From: Litoditis marina | Taxonomy: Eukaryota > Nematoda > Chromadorea > Rhabditida > Rhabditidae | Reading direction: 5' to 3' | Assembly (NCBI GenBank): GCA_964036275.1 | Contig: OZ038439.1 | Span: 13,559,095-13,623,094, forward strand | DNA length: 64,000 bases | In this document: positions 1-11,235 of the stretch, one piece after another | How positions within the stretch are numbered: position 1 is the stretch's first letter | Layout of the letters: each line of letters opens with the position of its first letter | Program-made: the position numbers and the translations under genes | The notes under the pieces: model-generated | The model's database searches: none | Told to the model about the DNA's origin: nothing | What the model saw: the letters and a program-made list of their open reading frames with translations, nothing else

Positions 1-78
1 TTTAAGTGTTTATGATACATACACATTCTGTTGGATCGAACGGCGATCGACTGACATACGCGAAATACTATGGTCACT

Positions 79-312
79 TTAAAGATGGCCTGACAGGAAC
101 CGAATCTCGTGCTTTTCGCTCCACGGTTAATTTAGTCGCTCCAGCGCAAAAGCGCCCTGAAATCGACGTTTTCGAATCTCCGCTAATGATTTGTGATTAA
201 ATGATCTACAAAATATCAATAAATTATCTTTTGTAGCGCATTGCGTTGAAGCGACAAAATTAACCGTGGAGCGCAAGGCACGAGATTGTGTTCCTGTCAG
301 ACCACCTTTAAG
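79..312. mobile_element. Palindromic MITE, family J copy 1
   Basis: About 234 bp with imperfect terminal inverted repeats: the left end reads TTAAAGATGGCCTGACAGG and the right end is its degenerate complement finishing in CCACCTTTAA. The two halves mirror each other around an AT-rich centre. A second copy lies at 53739-53972. No ORF for a transposase, so it is non-autonomous. Confidence 0.75.
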
Positions 313-544
313 GTTTGACGGCACTCACCTAGAACATGAGACCGTGATGAATATACAATTATTAAGTATTTTGGACTACACATAAATCCTGATGTGGAAC
401 TTTTGCCTACGTTACGTAACATGTTTTATACACAATAAACGCGAAAGTCAACGTAAACCACATGAATAACAATAAAGCATCAGGCCATACAAACTATCGG
501 TCAAGAACGCCTTCATTTCCCCAAACTAGGCAAAAACCACCTAC

Positions 545-3500
545 CAAACTATTTTCCGCAATTTCGTCCTTTAAATCCTTGAGTCGTTGTTTTGCCTCGG
601 CTCTCGTCTGCTCGGTGGACTCCTTGTCGGAGACGTACTGAAATACATGAAATTATTCTAAGAAACCGGTTACATTTTCGGAAGTGAATAGACATTTGGA
701 TACGAAAAACACGTAAACCGTACATATTCTGTACCACTTCCCCTTTTGGAGTCAGTCGATCCATACTTATGACTGTAGCAAAACGTCCCATACGGAAATT
801 CGAATATTTAATGGAAAGGTTTGCAATGTAAATGAAAATTATTCTCAAAAAACATCGAATGAGACAGATTTAATAACTTTTCACTCTCAAGTCGGAAAGA
901 AAGATTTGGAAACTACAGCTCACCCTAGCCTTGTCCTGCACATTTCTCTCGGCATTGATCTTCCGCTCGGCGATCACTTTCAACTCGTTTTCCTGCAATA
1001 ACAATATTAAAGAAAGACGATTATGTGGTCCAATCCCATACACCAGTAAGATCCGACTAAGCGACGAGAAGTACTCCGTTTTCAGATGAACATGGGAAAA
1101 TTCAGGATTTTTCATAAAAAACCGATTTTCATCTTTTCGGCTGAAAAGTAGTCCGTTTTGCGAGTTTTTCTGACTATTCGGACAACCTTGCTGGTGTATG
1201 TCCAACCCCAACGCCTCAGTCCTTTAAACTGCAATACATTCTTCAATTGCAGTTTGAAGGACCGTTGACACGGGATTGGTCCACATGATCGTCCTGCTTT
1301 AATTGATTACGCCCCACGTTTCTGGAAAAGCAGCTACTTTGCTCATACCTCAGTAAATTTGTAAGAACAATCAGAAAAAAATCAAAAACCGATCACTTCT
1401 TCGCCTAAAAACAATAAAAACGAATTTGATGAAAAATCATTACTTTTCACATTTTTAAATCTGAAAACGGACTCCTTTTTGTCGAAACTTTACTGAGGTA
1501 TGACTTTGTCCTTAGAGATGATACGACAGCATTCATCACTCCCCGGTAGTACATCCTTCTTCTAGGTAGTACATCCGGCCAACTCACTGGGAACCGGGTC
1601 CTTCCCGAACCGAATCAAAAACCAATCGATTGTAACCGACTTCCCGAACCGTCCGGTTCTCCAGTGAACGGTTCGAAGCGAACCGTGAATAAAACCACTT
1701 TAACTTGAAAAATAACCGAGCCATTATCAGCTCTAGTGACTGGTTCACGACTCGGTTCGCCAGTGCTGCGGTTTTCCAATGGGGTCGGTTCACGGTTCGG
1801 TTCGAACCGATTACTGGAGAACCAGGCGGTTCGGTTCTCCAGTGACCGGTTCGCGGTTTGGTTCGGGAAGGACTTGGTTCGCCTGTACATCCTTGTCCTA
1901 ATTCGAAAACGGTCACAAAGATCAAAGAACAAAGAACTATAGCTGCCTGTTTACTTGTTTACTATCCAAACACGACCGGCTATCAAACTGACGGGGCCCG
2001 AATTTCCCTACTTTTTGCCTGGTCTCTGGAGATCTGGTTTGCGAAAGAAGATTTTCCCCGCTAGCAGGAGAAGTATAAACGTTTATAAAACAATTAAATG
2101 CCAGCTTACATATTCTTTCTTGGTCTTTTTCATTTGGTCGAGTGCCTTGACAAACTTCGTCAGTTGAAAGATTCGATCGAATCGGGTCTTCAGCTCTTTC
2201 GGTTCACTCAGAGGCCTGAAATATTAGATGAAGGAGAGAGAGAGAGAGTTAGAGAGGGGCGAGAGAGAGAGAGAGAGAGAGAGATGAAAGAGAGAAGAAG
2301 AGAGAGAAAGAGAGGAGAAGGTGGAAAGAAGGAGAATGAGTGAGGTACGACTCAGAGACTAACCAACAGGACTCTTCCTGGTGACAGAATATGACGTTGT
2401 CGAGAATAGCTGAGGGAACAGCTAGCAGATTTATCATCTGAAAAGTACAGTATTCCAAAGTGGACACACCAACGAAACGCTGCTATTCTAAATTCTATGA
2501 AAATAACCATTTTCCAAGAACTGACATGGACATCCCATTTTCTTGACTTGATGATTCGTCATGCTCTTTTTGAAGTCCTCTGCGCAGTTCTACGATGTTC
2601 TAGTAGACGCTCTCCTAATACGAGATGGCAAGATATATTCATTCACTTCAAATTGTTACCATAGGTGTTCCTTTAGAACCTACCCTAAAGGCATATTAAC
2701 ATATTTACATGTTAAAAAAATCTTCCTCTTATGACGTCACGAACCTCCTTTTTGAGATCGCAAACTTTCGACGAGAGACTTCTGACTGATCCATCTTTGC
2801 TGGTGATCTGGATCGTACCCTCCTCCGAGGATGTTTTTGGTTTCGAAGTCTGAAACAGGAAAGTTCACGTCGAACAAACACAACGATTATACAGCGAAGT
2901 TCATGCATGCGAACAACAAATAATGTTATTACTTAATCAATAAGCAAACTCCTGGAGCCATACAACAATAAAGTTGTCCGAATAGTCAGAAAAAATCGGA
3001 AAACGGACTACCTTATAGCTGAAAAGAAGCCAATCGGTCTACTTTTGATGGAAAATACCTAATTTTCACCTGTTCACATCTGAAAACGGCCTACTTTTTG
3101 TAGCTTAGTCGGACCTTACTGTGGTATGCCTGGAGCCAAAGTTTCAGGTTCAATACGTCTCTCCCCATTGTCTTGTCATCCGCGAATCCTCAATAAAACC
3201 AAAGCTTTCTGCTAAATTTTGTTGAAAATTGATTTATTGAACCGTGACATTGGCAGGTCATTTGAACCGTCTTCAAAAATCAACATCCTCACACACCTTG
3301 GGATTGATAGTAGAGGTCATTCGCTTCGTCATGACGCAGTTTCTTCGTTTCGTGTCGAAAAACTGAAGTTTTACCATGGCATCCACGCGGGGCTTGCGAG
3401 AAACCTAGAAACAACAATGACATGTCAATGACATACGGTCATACACCAGCAAGGTTGTCCGAATAGTCAGAAAACTTCGAAAAACGGACTACTTTTTAGT

Positions 3501-6036
3501 CGAAAGGATGAAAAGCGGTCTACTTTTGATGAATAATCCTGAATTTTCTCGTGTTCACACTTGAAAACGGACTACTTTATGTCGCTTAGTCAGACCTTAC
3601 TGGCGTATGCCTAGAAACAACAATGACATGTCAATGACATACGATAAACATACACCAGTAAGATCCGACTATTTGACCAAAAGTAGTCGGTTTTTAGCTT
3701 CAAACACGTAAAATTTAACGATTTTGTATCAAAAATAGAGTAATTTTGATGTCTTCGGCGAAAAGATAGTCCGTTTCTTAATATTTTCTGACTTTTCGGC
3801 CAACTTTACCGGAGCATGACGGTAAACAAAGGTTTGAGTTTGACATCAGGTCGAAGAGGTGACATGCTGACATGAGTAACACCAAAAAGTGAAAATGTTG
3901 TTCTTGTCACGGTTTATGTTATGGTTTCTCAAAGGAAGGTAATCTGGCAAAAGTCATTGATCATCCAGTATAAAAATGGGGAGGGGGGAGGGTATTTAAC
4001 TCACAATGGCACAATCAAGGAACAAAAAATATCAACATTGAGCACATTCTGAAGTTGGCCAACGCAAAACAGTCTAGCTACTTGATGAATGAAGATTGAC
4101 AGTGGAACCGCTACTACGTTCTTGAGGAGCCAGAAGAGAAAGTCATTCTATTTTCTTTATAGTTTTCTGCGAATTGTACGAATAGCCATAACCCTCCGCA
4201 AAACAGACTTCTTTTTCGATAAGATCATAGAATCGGGAAGATATGTCATCTTTAATGCAAAATCCTGCATTTTCACGAGTCTATGATGGAAAGCGACAAA
4301 CCAGCTCTCTTTTAGTGGGTTAGACACATCTTACTGGTGTGTCACGTCAGTTTCTTACCGAAGGGAAAAAGAATGATCAACCAGCTTTGAACATTGAAAT
4401 GGAAGTGGGTGAATTCCTTCCCGAACCGACTCTTCCCGAACCAAAACCGAACCGATTCTTCCCGAACCAGTTGGATCGTTCTAGAACCGAACCAAATTTA
4501 GGCCAACAAAGTTGGAACCGAACCAATTCATGTAACATGTAATTAATGCTGAAATTGGTCGACTGCGTAACGTTTATTAGAGTTTGGTTCGGTTTCATGT
4601 CGGTTTGAGTACGCAAACGGTTCGGTTCCTTACCGAACCAACTGGTTCGGGAAGAATCGGTTCGGTTTTGGTTCGGGAAGAGTCGGTTCGGGAAGAAATT
4701 TGCCATGCATGGAAGTGTAGGAGTGTAAAAACAAAACTGCTTACCTGTAAACTGTGCAAGAAAGTACCCATTTTTCCGGGAGGCAGGGAGCTGCTAGTGG
4801 CGAAATTCAGTGCTTCGATGATCGTCTGAAAACTATGATTCAATTAAGCGAACGCCACATCATCGAAGACAGAACGACATTCTAAGTACGCCAGGTGAAG
4901 TGTTCAAATAGTTTTCGATATAAGCCCCTTTGGTGAATTCTATATCTAACCGGGTTTTTAGGTAACCTAACCTTTTTTTGGTAACCTCTTTTTCAGGTTA
5001 CCTCAGTGGGTAACTGGTTGGTAACCTAAAATGAAAAACCGGTTACCTGTTTTTCTAACGCAAAATGTGGTTTTTACCGTTAGTTTGAACGGTAACCGGA
5101 TTTAAATTTCAGGTTACTTTCAGGTTACCTACCAAGGTGACCTAAAAAATAGGTTAGGTTACCTGAAAACCCGGTTAGTTGTAGAATTGGCCCTTTTTCC
5201 GTCAAACTCGGAAAAATTCAATCAATGTGGATGCGAAAACAAATGTTTGGCGTATTTCAATGCAACAACTGGGTTGCTGTTAAATGATAGTCACCCGTAT
5301 TGGTATGTGCCAGAAGATGATAGATGTAGATGCTCAACATCTCCAAAGAAAACAATGGGGTTTTGACCGAATAACCGTTTTTTCGACAAAGGAGCTATTG
5401 TAAAAAATCTGGTCTCATGGAGGGAGGGTCGATCACGGAAATCAGTTGGTGTAGGAGAACATGAACAATAGATCACCGTTTTTCCCGTTCCGTTCGGTCC
5501 ACTGATGATGGTGAGTGGGTTGAGGAAGCGAATGACCTGCGCATCCTGTTCTTCGGTGCCCACCGAACGAATTCCACGCACCATCAACTGAATAACAGAA
5601 TCTATATCAATGCTAGGGTCATATAATTATATTTAATTGTAACAAAAATATAGTTGTGAAAAAGACTTTTAGATGGTATTAGTACCATAATATTTTCCAG
5701 CTTTTCCGATAAAACCTGGTCTCATAGGCAGATAGATCCAAAGACTTTATGCGAAACATCGAATATATGTGAATGACACCATACTTTCCAGCTTTCCCAG
5801 GAAAATCTAGTCGTACAGCCAGTTAAACCTGTAGAAAATCTTATGTTGCGTCTGTTTCAACATACCTTCCTTGGTTACTTTTGATTCTTTTGAATAAAAC
5901 AAAAATGCACTATCCACTATAGGACGTCCTGAGCGAACATCACATCCGAAACAATCTGGACTTACACCTTCATGATTCACACAAACTCAAACTCAACAAC
6001 TTTTGTTGTGCTACAAACCTGTTCCAGTTGAGCCAT
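545..6036 (-). CDS. rad-50: RAD50 DNA repair ATPase, N-terminal part (runs off the left edge)
   Basis: ATPase of the MRE11-RAD50 complex, which binds and tethers DNA double-strand breaks in the nucleus. Nine exons, written in gene order: 6036-6019, 5587-5477, 4825-4745, 3404-3297, 2849-2745, 2437-2364, 2215-2110, 992-924, 637-545, all in compatible phase, giving residues 1-255. Exon 1 codes only MAQLEQ; exon 2 continues with the family's GIRSVG start and ends in the Walker A motif GPNGTGKT (residues 36-43), so the P-loop is cut by an intron. Residues 157-164 carry the conserved IFCHQEES Q-loop, followed across an intron by WPLSEPKELK. From about residue 185 the sequence becomes charged and heptad-like, the start of the coiled coil. 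Zinc hook, second coiled coil and Walker B lie outside. An acceptor (CAG) 35 nt before the ATG could take a spliced leader. The exon 2 donor (GTGATC) is weak. Confidence 0.95.
1007..1302. mobile_element. Family A palindromic MITE interrupted by a family B MITE
   Basis: The family A element starts TTAAAGAAAGACGATTATG and ends in the complementary CGTCCTGCTTTAA. It is split by a 164-bp family B element at 1037-1200 (ends CATACACCAG and CTGGTGTATG). The bases beside B are TCCAATCC (1029-1036) and TCCAACCC (1201-1208), an 8-bp target duplication with one mismatch. The composite sits in a RAD50 intron, 15 bp from the exon 8 acceptor. Confidence 0.8.
1344..1502. mobile_element. Family B MITE, degenerate copy
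   Basis: Ends CATACCTCAGTAA and TTTACTGAGGTATG are inverted repeats. Internal blocks match the family (AAAACGGACTCC, TTTTCACATTTTTAAA). It lies in RAD50 intron 7. Confidence 0.65.
1586..1888. repeat. Family D: inverted array of GGTTCGG/CCGAACC units
   Basis: About 300 bp in which CCGAACC-type units fill one half and GGTTCGG-type units the other, bounded by CTTCCCGAACC and GGTTCGGGAAG. Sister copy at 4414-4703 and a weaker one near 52540-52700. Open frames here are by-products of the repeat. Confidence 0.7.
2233..2345. repeat. GA/CT microsatellite
   Basis: Imperfect (GA)n run in the RAD50 intron between exons 6 and 7. It reads CT on the coding strand, just downstream of the exon 6 donor in the gene's sense. 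Confidence 0.9.
2959..3819. mobile_element. Three family B MITEs around RAD50 exon 4
   Basis: Copies at 2959-3128, 3439-3609 and 3649-3819. The last two are in opposite orientation. Each begins or ends with CATACACCAG/CTGGTGTATG-like repeats and carries the block AAAACGGACTACTTT. The copy at 3439-3609 is flanked by a perfect 34-bp direct repeat (3404-3437 and 3610-3643) that begins at the first base of RAD50 exon 4. Confidence 0.8.
4155..4345. mobile_element. Family B MITE, strongly decayed
   Basis: Only scattered blocks match: GTACGAATAGCCA near the left, TTTTCACGAGT in the middle and CTTACTGGTGTGTCAC at the right. Confidence 0.4.
4414..4703. repeat. Family D: inverted array of CCGAACC/GGTTCGG units, copy 2
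   Basis: Left half is built of CTTCCCGAACC and AACCGAACC units, right half of GGTTCGGTT and GGTTCGGGAAG units. It lies in the RAD50 intron 17-40 bp from the exon 3 donor (4745), so on the transcript it could fold into a long stem next to that donor. Confidence 0.7.
4924..5194. mobile_element. Family C element with GGTAACC/GGTTACC core
   Basis: Bounded by GCCCCTTTGGTGAATTC and GAATTGGCCC, an imperfect inverted repeat. The core is more than ten units of GGTAACC, GGTTACC and relatives in both orientations. Related copies lie at 47487-47719 and 54171-54308, with fragments near 39950-40030, 44570-44650, 48610-48710 and 53270-53420. Confidence 0.7.
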
Positions 6037-6785
6037 TTCGAATAGCTGGTCGTGATACCCTGCTTGAAGAACTGTAAAACGTTTAAATAAAATGTGGAAC
6101 AGAAAGCAACAAGCAAACCGGAAACACTACGAGAACATGCTGTTGCGTATATTCAACTTACAGAACCTCTTTACTCCAACGGAAAAGCGGGAAAAGCGGA
6201 AAACTGTGGTAGTGAAGTACAATGCAAATACGCGGTTTGGAGGGTGTTGAGTCGAAAACTTGGTTCGACAAATACTGTTTTGCTGGAGACTGAGTAGCTC
6301 TGTTCAGATCTAATCTGAGTTCAATTTGAATGACATAAAACTGAGTTTCTGATGATTCAAAACCGTTCAACTATGCACGTCAACTGAGCCAGTGCAGTTT
6401 CAGAAGAAAGTCGCTTATTATTTAGAACATGAAACACATAAAAATATATAAATAAACCGCAACAGCTGATTTCGATTGTGAAAAAAGAGTGGCATATGGC
6501 ACATTATCAGTAAATTCGATCAATAATCACCAGTGGTTTGAAACATTTCTTTTCGCGGGCATTTCCCTGACGTAATAATGCGTCCATCCTTTGTGGTCCG
6601 ACGTCAGATCAGAACCATACGGTAACCGAAGAAAGAAAACAAACTTGCCTCAAATACATTTTGAGAAATGGCTACAGGATACGGTCCAAGGACAGAATAT
6701 TTCAAATACAAACTCATACTAAAACACTGCGGAAAAGCACACGTGGAAACATAATACAGCACGTTCCAACACTTTCTCTTTCATC

Positions 6786-6792
6786 CTCTCCT

Positions 6793-6838
<46 letters not shown>

Positions 6839-6866
6839 CATATCTCTTCAACTTCCTCCCTCTTCT

Positions 6867-6931
<65 letters not shown>
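6786..6931. repeat. CT microsatellite
   Basis: Two long (CT)n blocks separated by about 40 bp of less regular pyrimidine-rich sequence. Confidence 0.95.
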
Positions 6932-6932
<1 letters not shown>

Positions 6933-7475
6933 ATTTCACTGTCCATCACCTTTATTGCATTCGAGTTGTAGCGAATATGTCACTAACTAGACGGCAATAA
7001 GCCTAGAACAGCGAATCTTCTAACTGCCTGAAACTTTTTGATCGTACTTTCTAGAAAACAAGTTGGGTTTTGTGATATTTCGAGTTCTCGAAGGATCAAA
7101 ATGAATTGATCTACTAGGTGCGCTGACTGGAAGACTGGTTCGGATTTCGTAGTTTGATCCATGTCTCCATGTAATGTGTACGAGCATCAAACTACACCAC
7201 TTCTCGAACTTTAACAAACACGAAAATTCATTCCACTTTTCACGTTTTCGTACCACTTTTTTCAGTTTTAGTGCATTTTTACTCAACTTTCTTCTCCGTT
7301 TTCTCAACGTCTCGTAATCATGACGTATGATGCTACTTTGCCGAGTAATGCGCGGATTTCAACCAAGATTGATAACCCCCCTCTTTTTAGCCCAGGAAAT
7401 TTGTTTTCCATTTCCGCCTACTAGTTCTGGTTCCTTCCCCCTTTTTCGCACACGCTCTTTCCTCTCTTTTTCTGT

Positions 7476-7703
7476 GCCTTTCCTTTCCTTCTCTCTCTCT
7501 CTCTGACTCTCTCACTATCTTTCCCATTCTCTCTTTTCCTCTCCCTCTCTCTCCCTCTCCCTCTCTCTCCATCTCTCTCTCTGACTCTCTCACTATCTTT
7601 TCCATTCTCTCTTTTCCTCTCCCTCTCTCTCCATCTCTCTCTCTGACTCTCTCACTATCTTTCCCATTTACTCCTTTCCTCTCCCTCCCTCTCCCTCTCT
7701 CCC

Positions 7704-7747
<44 letters not shown>

Positions 7748-7763
7748 CCTCTCCCTCTCTCCC

Positions 7764-7797
<34 letters not shown>

Positions 7798-7870
7798 CCT
7801 CCCTCTCCCTCTCTCTCTCTCTCCATCTCTCCCTCTCTCCCTCTCTCTCCATATCTCCCTCTCTCTTTCT
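7476..7870. repeat. Compound CT microsatellite with higher-order units
   Basis: Nearly pure pyrimidine on the + strand. Within it a roughly 75-bp unit recurs three times (TCTGACTCTCTCACTATCTT is its recognisable part, at 7500, 7580 and 7642), so the tract grew by larger duplications as well as slippage. Confidence 0.9.
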
Positions 7871-8032
7871 TTGACTTCTTCTATTTTTCCACCTTTCTCC
7901 CGCATTTCGCTGGTAATTGCTCCATTATTGCCGTTTCGCCTCTCGCGCCTCGAAACCTTTTGTCTCCCGCACGAAAGAAATCGCAGCTTCCCTCCATATT
8001 CTCACCTTCTTTTCTCTTTTAGTTAGTCTTTC

Positions 8033-8079
8033 TCTTTCCTTTCCCTTCTTTCTTTTCTCTCTCTTTCCCTTTCTTTCTT

Positions 8080-8121
<42 letters not shown>

Positions 8122-8183
8122 GCTCTCTCTCTCTCTCTCTTTTCTTTCTCTCTCTCTCTCTCTATCTTTTCTTTCTCTCTCTA
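8033..8183. repeat. CT microsatellite
   Basis: (CT)n with T-rich interruptions, running up to a family Q palindromic block at about 8215-8312 that recurs at 32406-32520 and 32806-32940. Confidence 0.9.
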
Positions 8184-8429
8184 GGCTACATCGAACGCCC
8201 AGACAACTTGCTTCTCCCGGACCAGCCTGCTTTTGTAGCTGCCTTGACGAGAGAGTGTGTAGATCAGAGAGACGCAGTCTGTCTTAATCTGTCTGCGGCC
8301 AGTGCACCCTAGCTTTTGTAGCTAGCCAATCGCAGATATTTAGCGCTGATGTTACTTGTGTTTTTCATGAAAACATAGGTATTCAAATTATGCTGTGAAA
8401 GAACATTTTCCGTTTAAAAGTCTATATCT

Positions 8430-8745
8430 ATAGAAGTTTATTACTTATAGGCATATTTCTGAAATTCTCATCCAATCCAATTTGGCATTGTTTGGGTTTT
8501 CTCCCGTTTTAAGTAAAATCAGACGGAATCTGGTAGTTATCTTCATCCCGAATGAAACATTGGCAGCGAGCCAATGAAACTATGTATGAGTTTTCAGGAC
8601 TTCTTCTGGTGTAAAAGTTAAATTTTCAAGAAGTTTTCTCACATATAAACAAATTTCTAAAATTCTCATGTAATCCAATTTGGCATTGTTCGGGGGTTTT
8701 CTGTCGTTTCGAGTAAAATCAGGGCGGAATCTGGTAGTAAAACGA
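8430..8745. repeat. Local tandem duplication, about 205-bp period
   Basis: The block with CCAATTTGGCATTGTT and GGAATCTGGTAGT occurs at about 8430-8535 and again at 8635-8745 with scattered differences. No coding signal. Confidence 0.75.
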
Positions 8746-8949
8746 GGGCAGTTAGACGAGTAATGGTGATTGGCTGGGCTCCATTCTACTAGCTACCCAA
8801 TATCGTAGAGATTAGGTTCCGAAAACCGAGAATTTTCAAGTTTAGATCACAAAAACACGATTTTCATCAAGTTCCATTAGCCATCAACTAGCTACCCGCG
8901 TTATTTCGTAGAGTTTGGGCTCCGAAACACTTACATGGATATTTGAAGT

Positions 8950-9046
8950 AGGTCCTTTAAACTGCAACTGACAAATGTATTGCAGTTTAAAGGACTGAAC
9001 GGTTGCGATTGGACCGCATAATGGTCCTTCTTTAACAAGGTGTAAA
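8950..9046. mobile_element. Family A MITE, truncated
   Basis: Contains the paired blocks GTCCTTTAAACTGCAA and TTGCAGTTTAAAGGAC followed by the right terminal repeat, ending GGTCCTTCTTTAA. The left terminal repeat is missing. Confidence 0.7.
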
Positions 9047-9404
9047 CGAACATTCACTGAACAGCGCAATTAGTTGGGTTAGTTGAGTGTTAACGTGAAC
9101 TTTGTATTCCAAAAACACATTTGTATAGATTTGTAAAAGGGATGATTGATCTGCGTGGGTCAATATTTTTTCAGTAAACAGCACAACCCAAATTCAACTA
9201 AGTACTGTATTAGTACACGTCAAGAGGACCACGACTATAGAACTTTTTTTTATACTCTTTGATATTTCCGCAACGAAAAACGTCGATTTACGCTCTGCCT
9301 ACGCAGTTTTGTTTATGTTTCCTGCAGCATTCATAAGCCTAGCATAGACACCCTCGCAGAGGATAAGAATGCGTTAGATCTGAATAACGTCCCTCTCAAA
9401 ATCT

Positions 9405-9462
9405 CTGTTCCTCCCTCTCTTTCTCTCTCCTTCTCTTTCCCTCTCTCTTCTCTTCTCTTCTT

Positions 9463-9504
<42 letters not shown>

Positions 9505-9633
9505 CATATCTCTTCAACTGCCTCCCTCTCCTTCTCTCCCTCCCTCTCTCTCTCACCCTCCCTCTCTCTCTCTCTTCCTCTATTTCTCTCTCTCTCTCTC
9601 TCTCTCTCTCCCTCTCTCTCTTTCTCTCTCTCT
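9405..9633. repeat. CT microsatellite with C run
   Basis: Imperfect (CT)n including a 10-base C run near 9466. Confidence 0.9.
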
Positions 9634-9783
9634 CAGAATGTTTCAATTAGCAGTTGTTTCTCATCTTGATCGATGTCTAACATGATAACATGGAATAACA
9701 GGTGTCCTCTCCCCAAATAACCCTCTCATTCACCCTCTTAATGCTCTTCTGATCCAAATGTATAGTCAATTTCATTCTTATAT

Positions 9784-9912
9784 ATAGTATTAGTCATTCA
9801 CAGTCACGGGAAACATGTTGAACACAGCAGAACTCAGAAACGTGCAGTGACAAAATACACGATGCCTCATTAGAACTCTACGTGACTATTCAATTTCATT
9901 CTAGTATACATC
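9784..9912. mobile_element. Family F element, copy 1
   Basis: About 130 bp containing ACATGTTGAACACAGCAGAA and a right part CACGTGACTATTCAATTT-like. Copies at 12511-12648, 14993-15125 and 26899-27032 and a fragment near 35945-35975. The ends are TATA-containing and weakly inverted. Confidence 0.65.
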
Positions 9913-10470
9913 TCCTACAGTATGCCGTTAAATCCGAATGTACACTCTCTTTCATTCTTGTCCACCCCGTTACAGTATACTCATCCAACCCAATTATATT
10001 AGGCTACTCATATATCCATACACTACTATACCGTATATATACACTACTATACTTTATATATATACATATACTCATATACCAATTACCCATCTAACCCAAG
10101 CATTTATTGAGAGTGGCCCAATTTTTGGTGTATAGTCTGTTTCACGCACTTATAACCCTCTACAGTAATCTACTCGCACTTCCAAGTCAGCGTTAGGTAG
10201 TTTTATGTTTTTAGAATAACTTCAAAATTTGCTATTGTGTTTTCTACCTTTACTTCTGCAAACTCTGGAAGTTTGAAACCAAAATAATAATCTGTTCATT
10301 AGAAAAAAACCTCCTGAATAATTTGAAGATTACTGTAGAAGGACATTGATTGGTGAAACGAACTATATTTCAGTGAAGTTTGACAGCAATTCACGCGTTT
10401 GTCTTGCAACTCTGACCCAAAGTCAACGGGATCAAACTAGTAACACAGGGAGATGGGGCAACAAACACCG

Positions 10471-10721
10471 TATATAGTTCACACCATTCCTACTGAGACT
10501 CCTACAGTAACCTTTCCGAAGGCTGTTGTGAAGCAAACAAACTTTCCGAAGGCTGTTGTGAAGCTGAAATTGTAGTTCATCTCGTGTATTTACTCTACGT
10601 GAGAATGAGAATGAGCTACGGAAATCCCCAACCTCTCCGATCAAAAGTTCGTGAGTAAAACGGCTTGGAAGTTTCGAAATCCCACTGTAGGAGTCTCAGT
10701 AGGGAAGGAAAAGACTATATA
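10471..10721. mobile_element. Family E element, copy 1
   Basis: About 245 bp. Left end has CCATTCCTACTGAGACTCC, right end the complement GGAGTCTCAGTAGG. Between them sit TTTCCGAAGGCTGTTGTGAA and TACTCTACCTGAGAA-like blocks. Other copies: 19622-19869, 29330-29569, 31081-31299, 33537-33772 and 36810-37690 (interrupted). Confidence 0.75.
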
Positions 10722-10950
10722 TTCAGTTCTATTCTTGCTTCAGCTCGTATAATATTCTGTCAATTACTCGATGTGTGAGATCAACGTTAATTCACGAAAA
10801 ACGAAATAGGCCCACAAAGTTTGTAGTTTTCTATCTTGATTGAGTGAACTAGGGGTGGGGTTGAAACCTTCCAAACCATAGCGCACACTACGACTTCACA
10901 TACATGTCCCAAATAACTGATTTTTCATTGTTTAGAAAAGTATATTTAGT

Positions 10951-11235
10951 TACGTACGTAGTCTCATTGTACTTTTAAGGTGATGTGTTTGGAAATAGAT
11001 AGGTGGTGCACTGAAGTACGGGGAGTTCAGGGGTTGAATTCTGCCACATTATAGTTCATGTCAATAATGTCTTTATCCCACATTCTCTGGGAAAAGTTTT
11101 AATCTACAATAACAATCTAACTTACTGTTTTACTACAAGAACTATTCTAAATACATTTTTTGCACTTACTTAGTTCCATTGTACTTCTAAGGTGATGTGT
11201 TTGGGAATAGAAAGGTGGTGCACTGAAGTACGGGG
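10951..11235. repeat. Local tandem duplication, about 205-bp period
   Basis: The block AAGGTGATGTGTTTGG ... GGTGGTGCACTGAAGTACGG occurs at 10977-11026 and 11190-11235. A smaller echo (CATTT-CGACATTTACTCGGTC) follows at 11290 and 11375. Confidence 0.7.

Noticed and set aside
7387..7905. 172-codon open frame on the minus strand rich in Arg and Glu
   Set aside because: It is the translation of the GA strand of a CT microsatellite; the same applies to frames at 9374-9646, 16030-16391, 18476-19060, 21763-22068 and 54578-55084.
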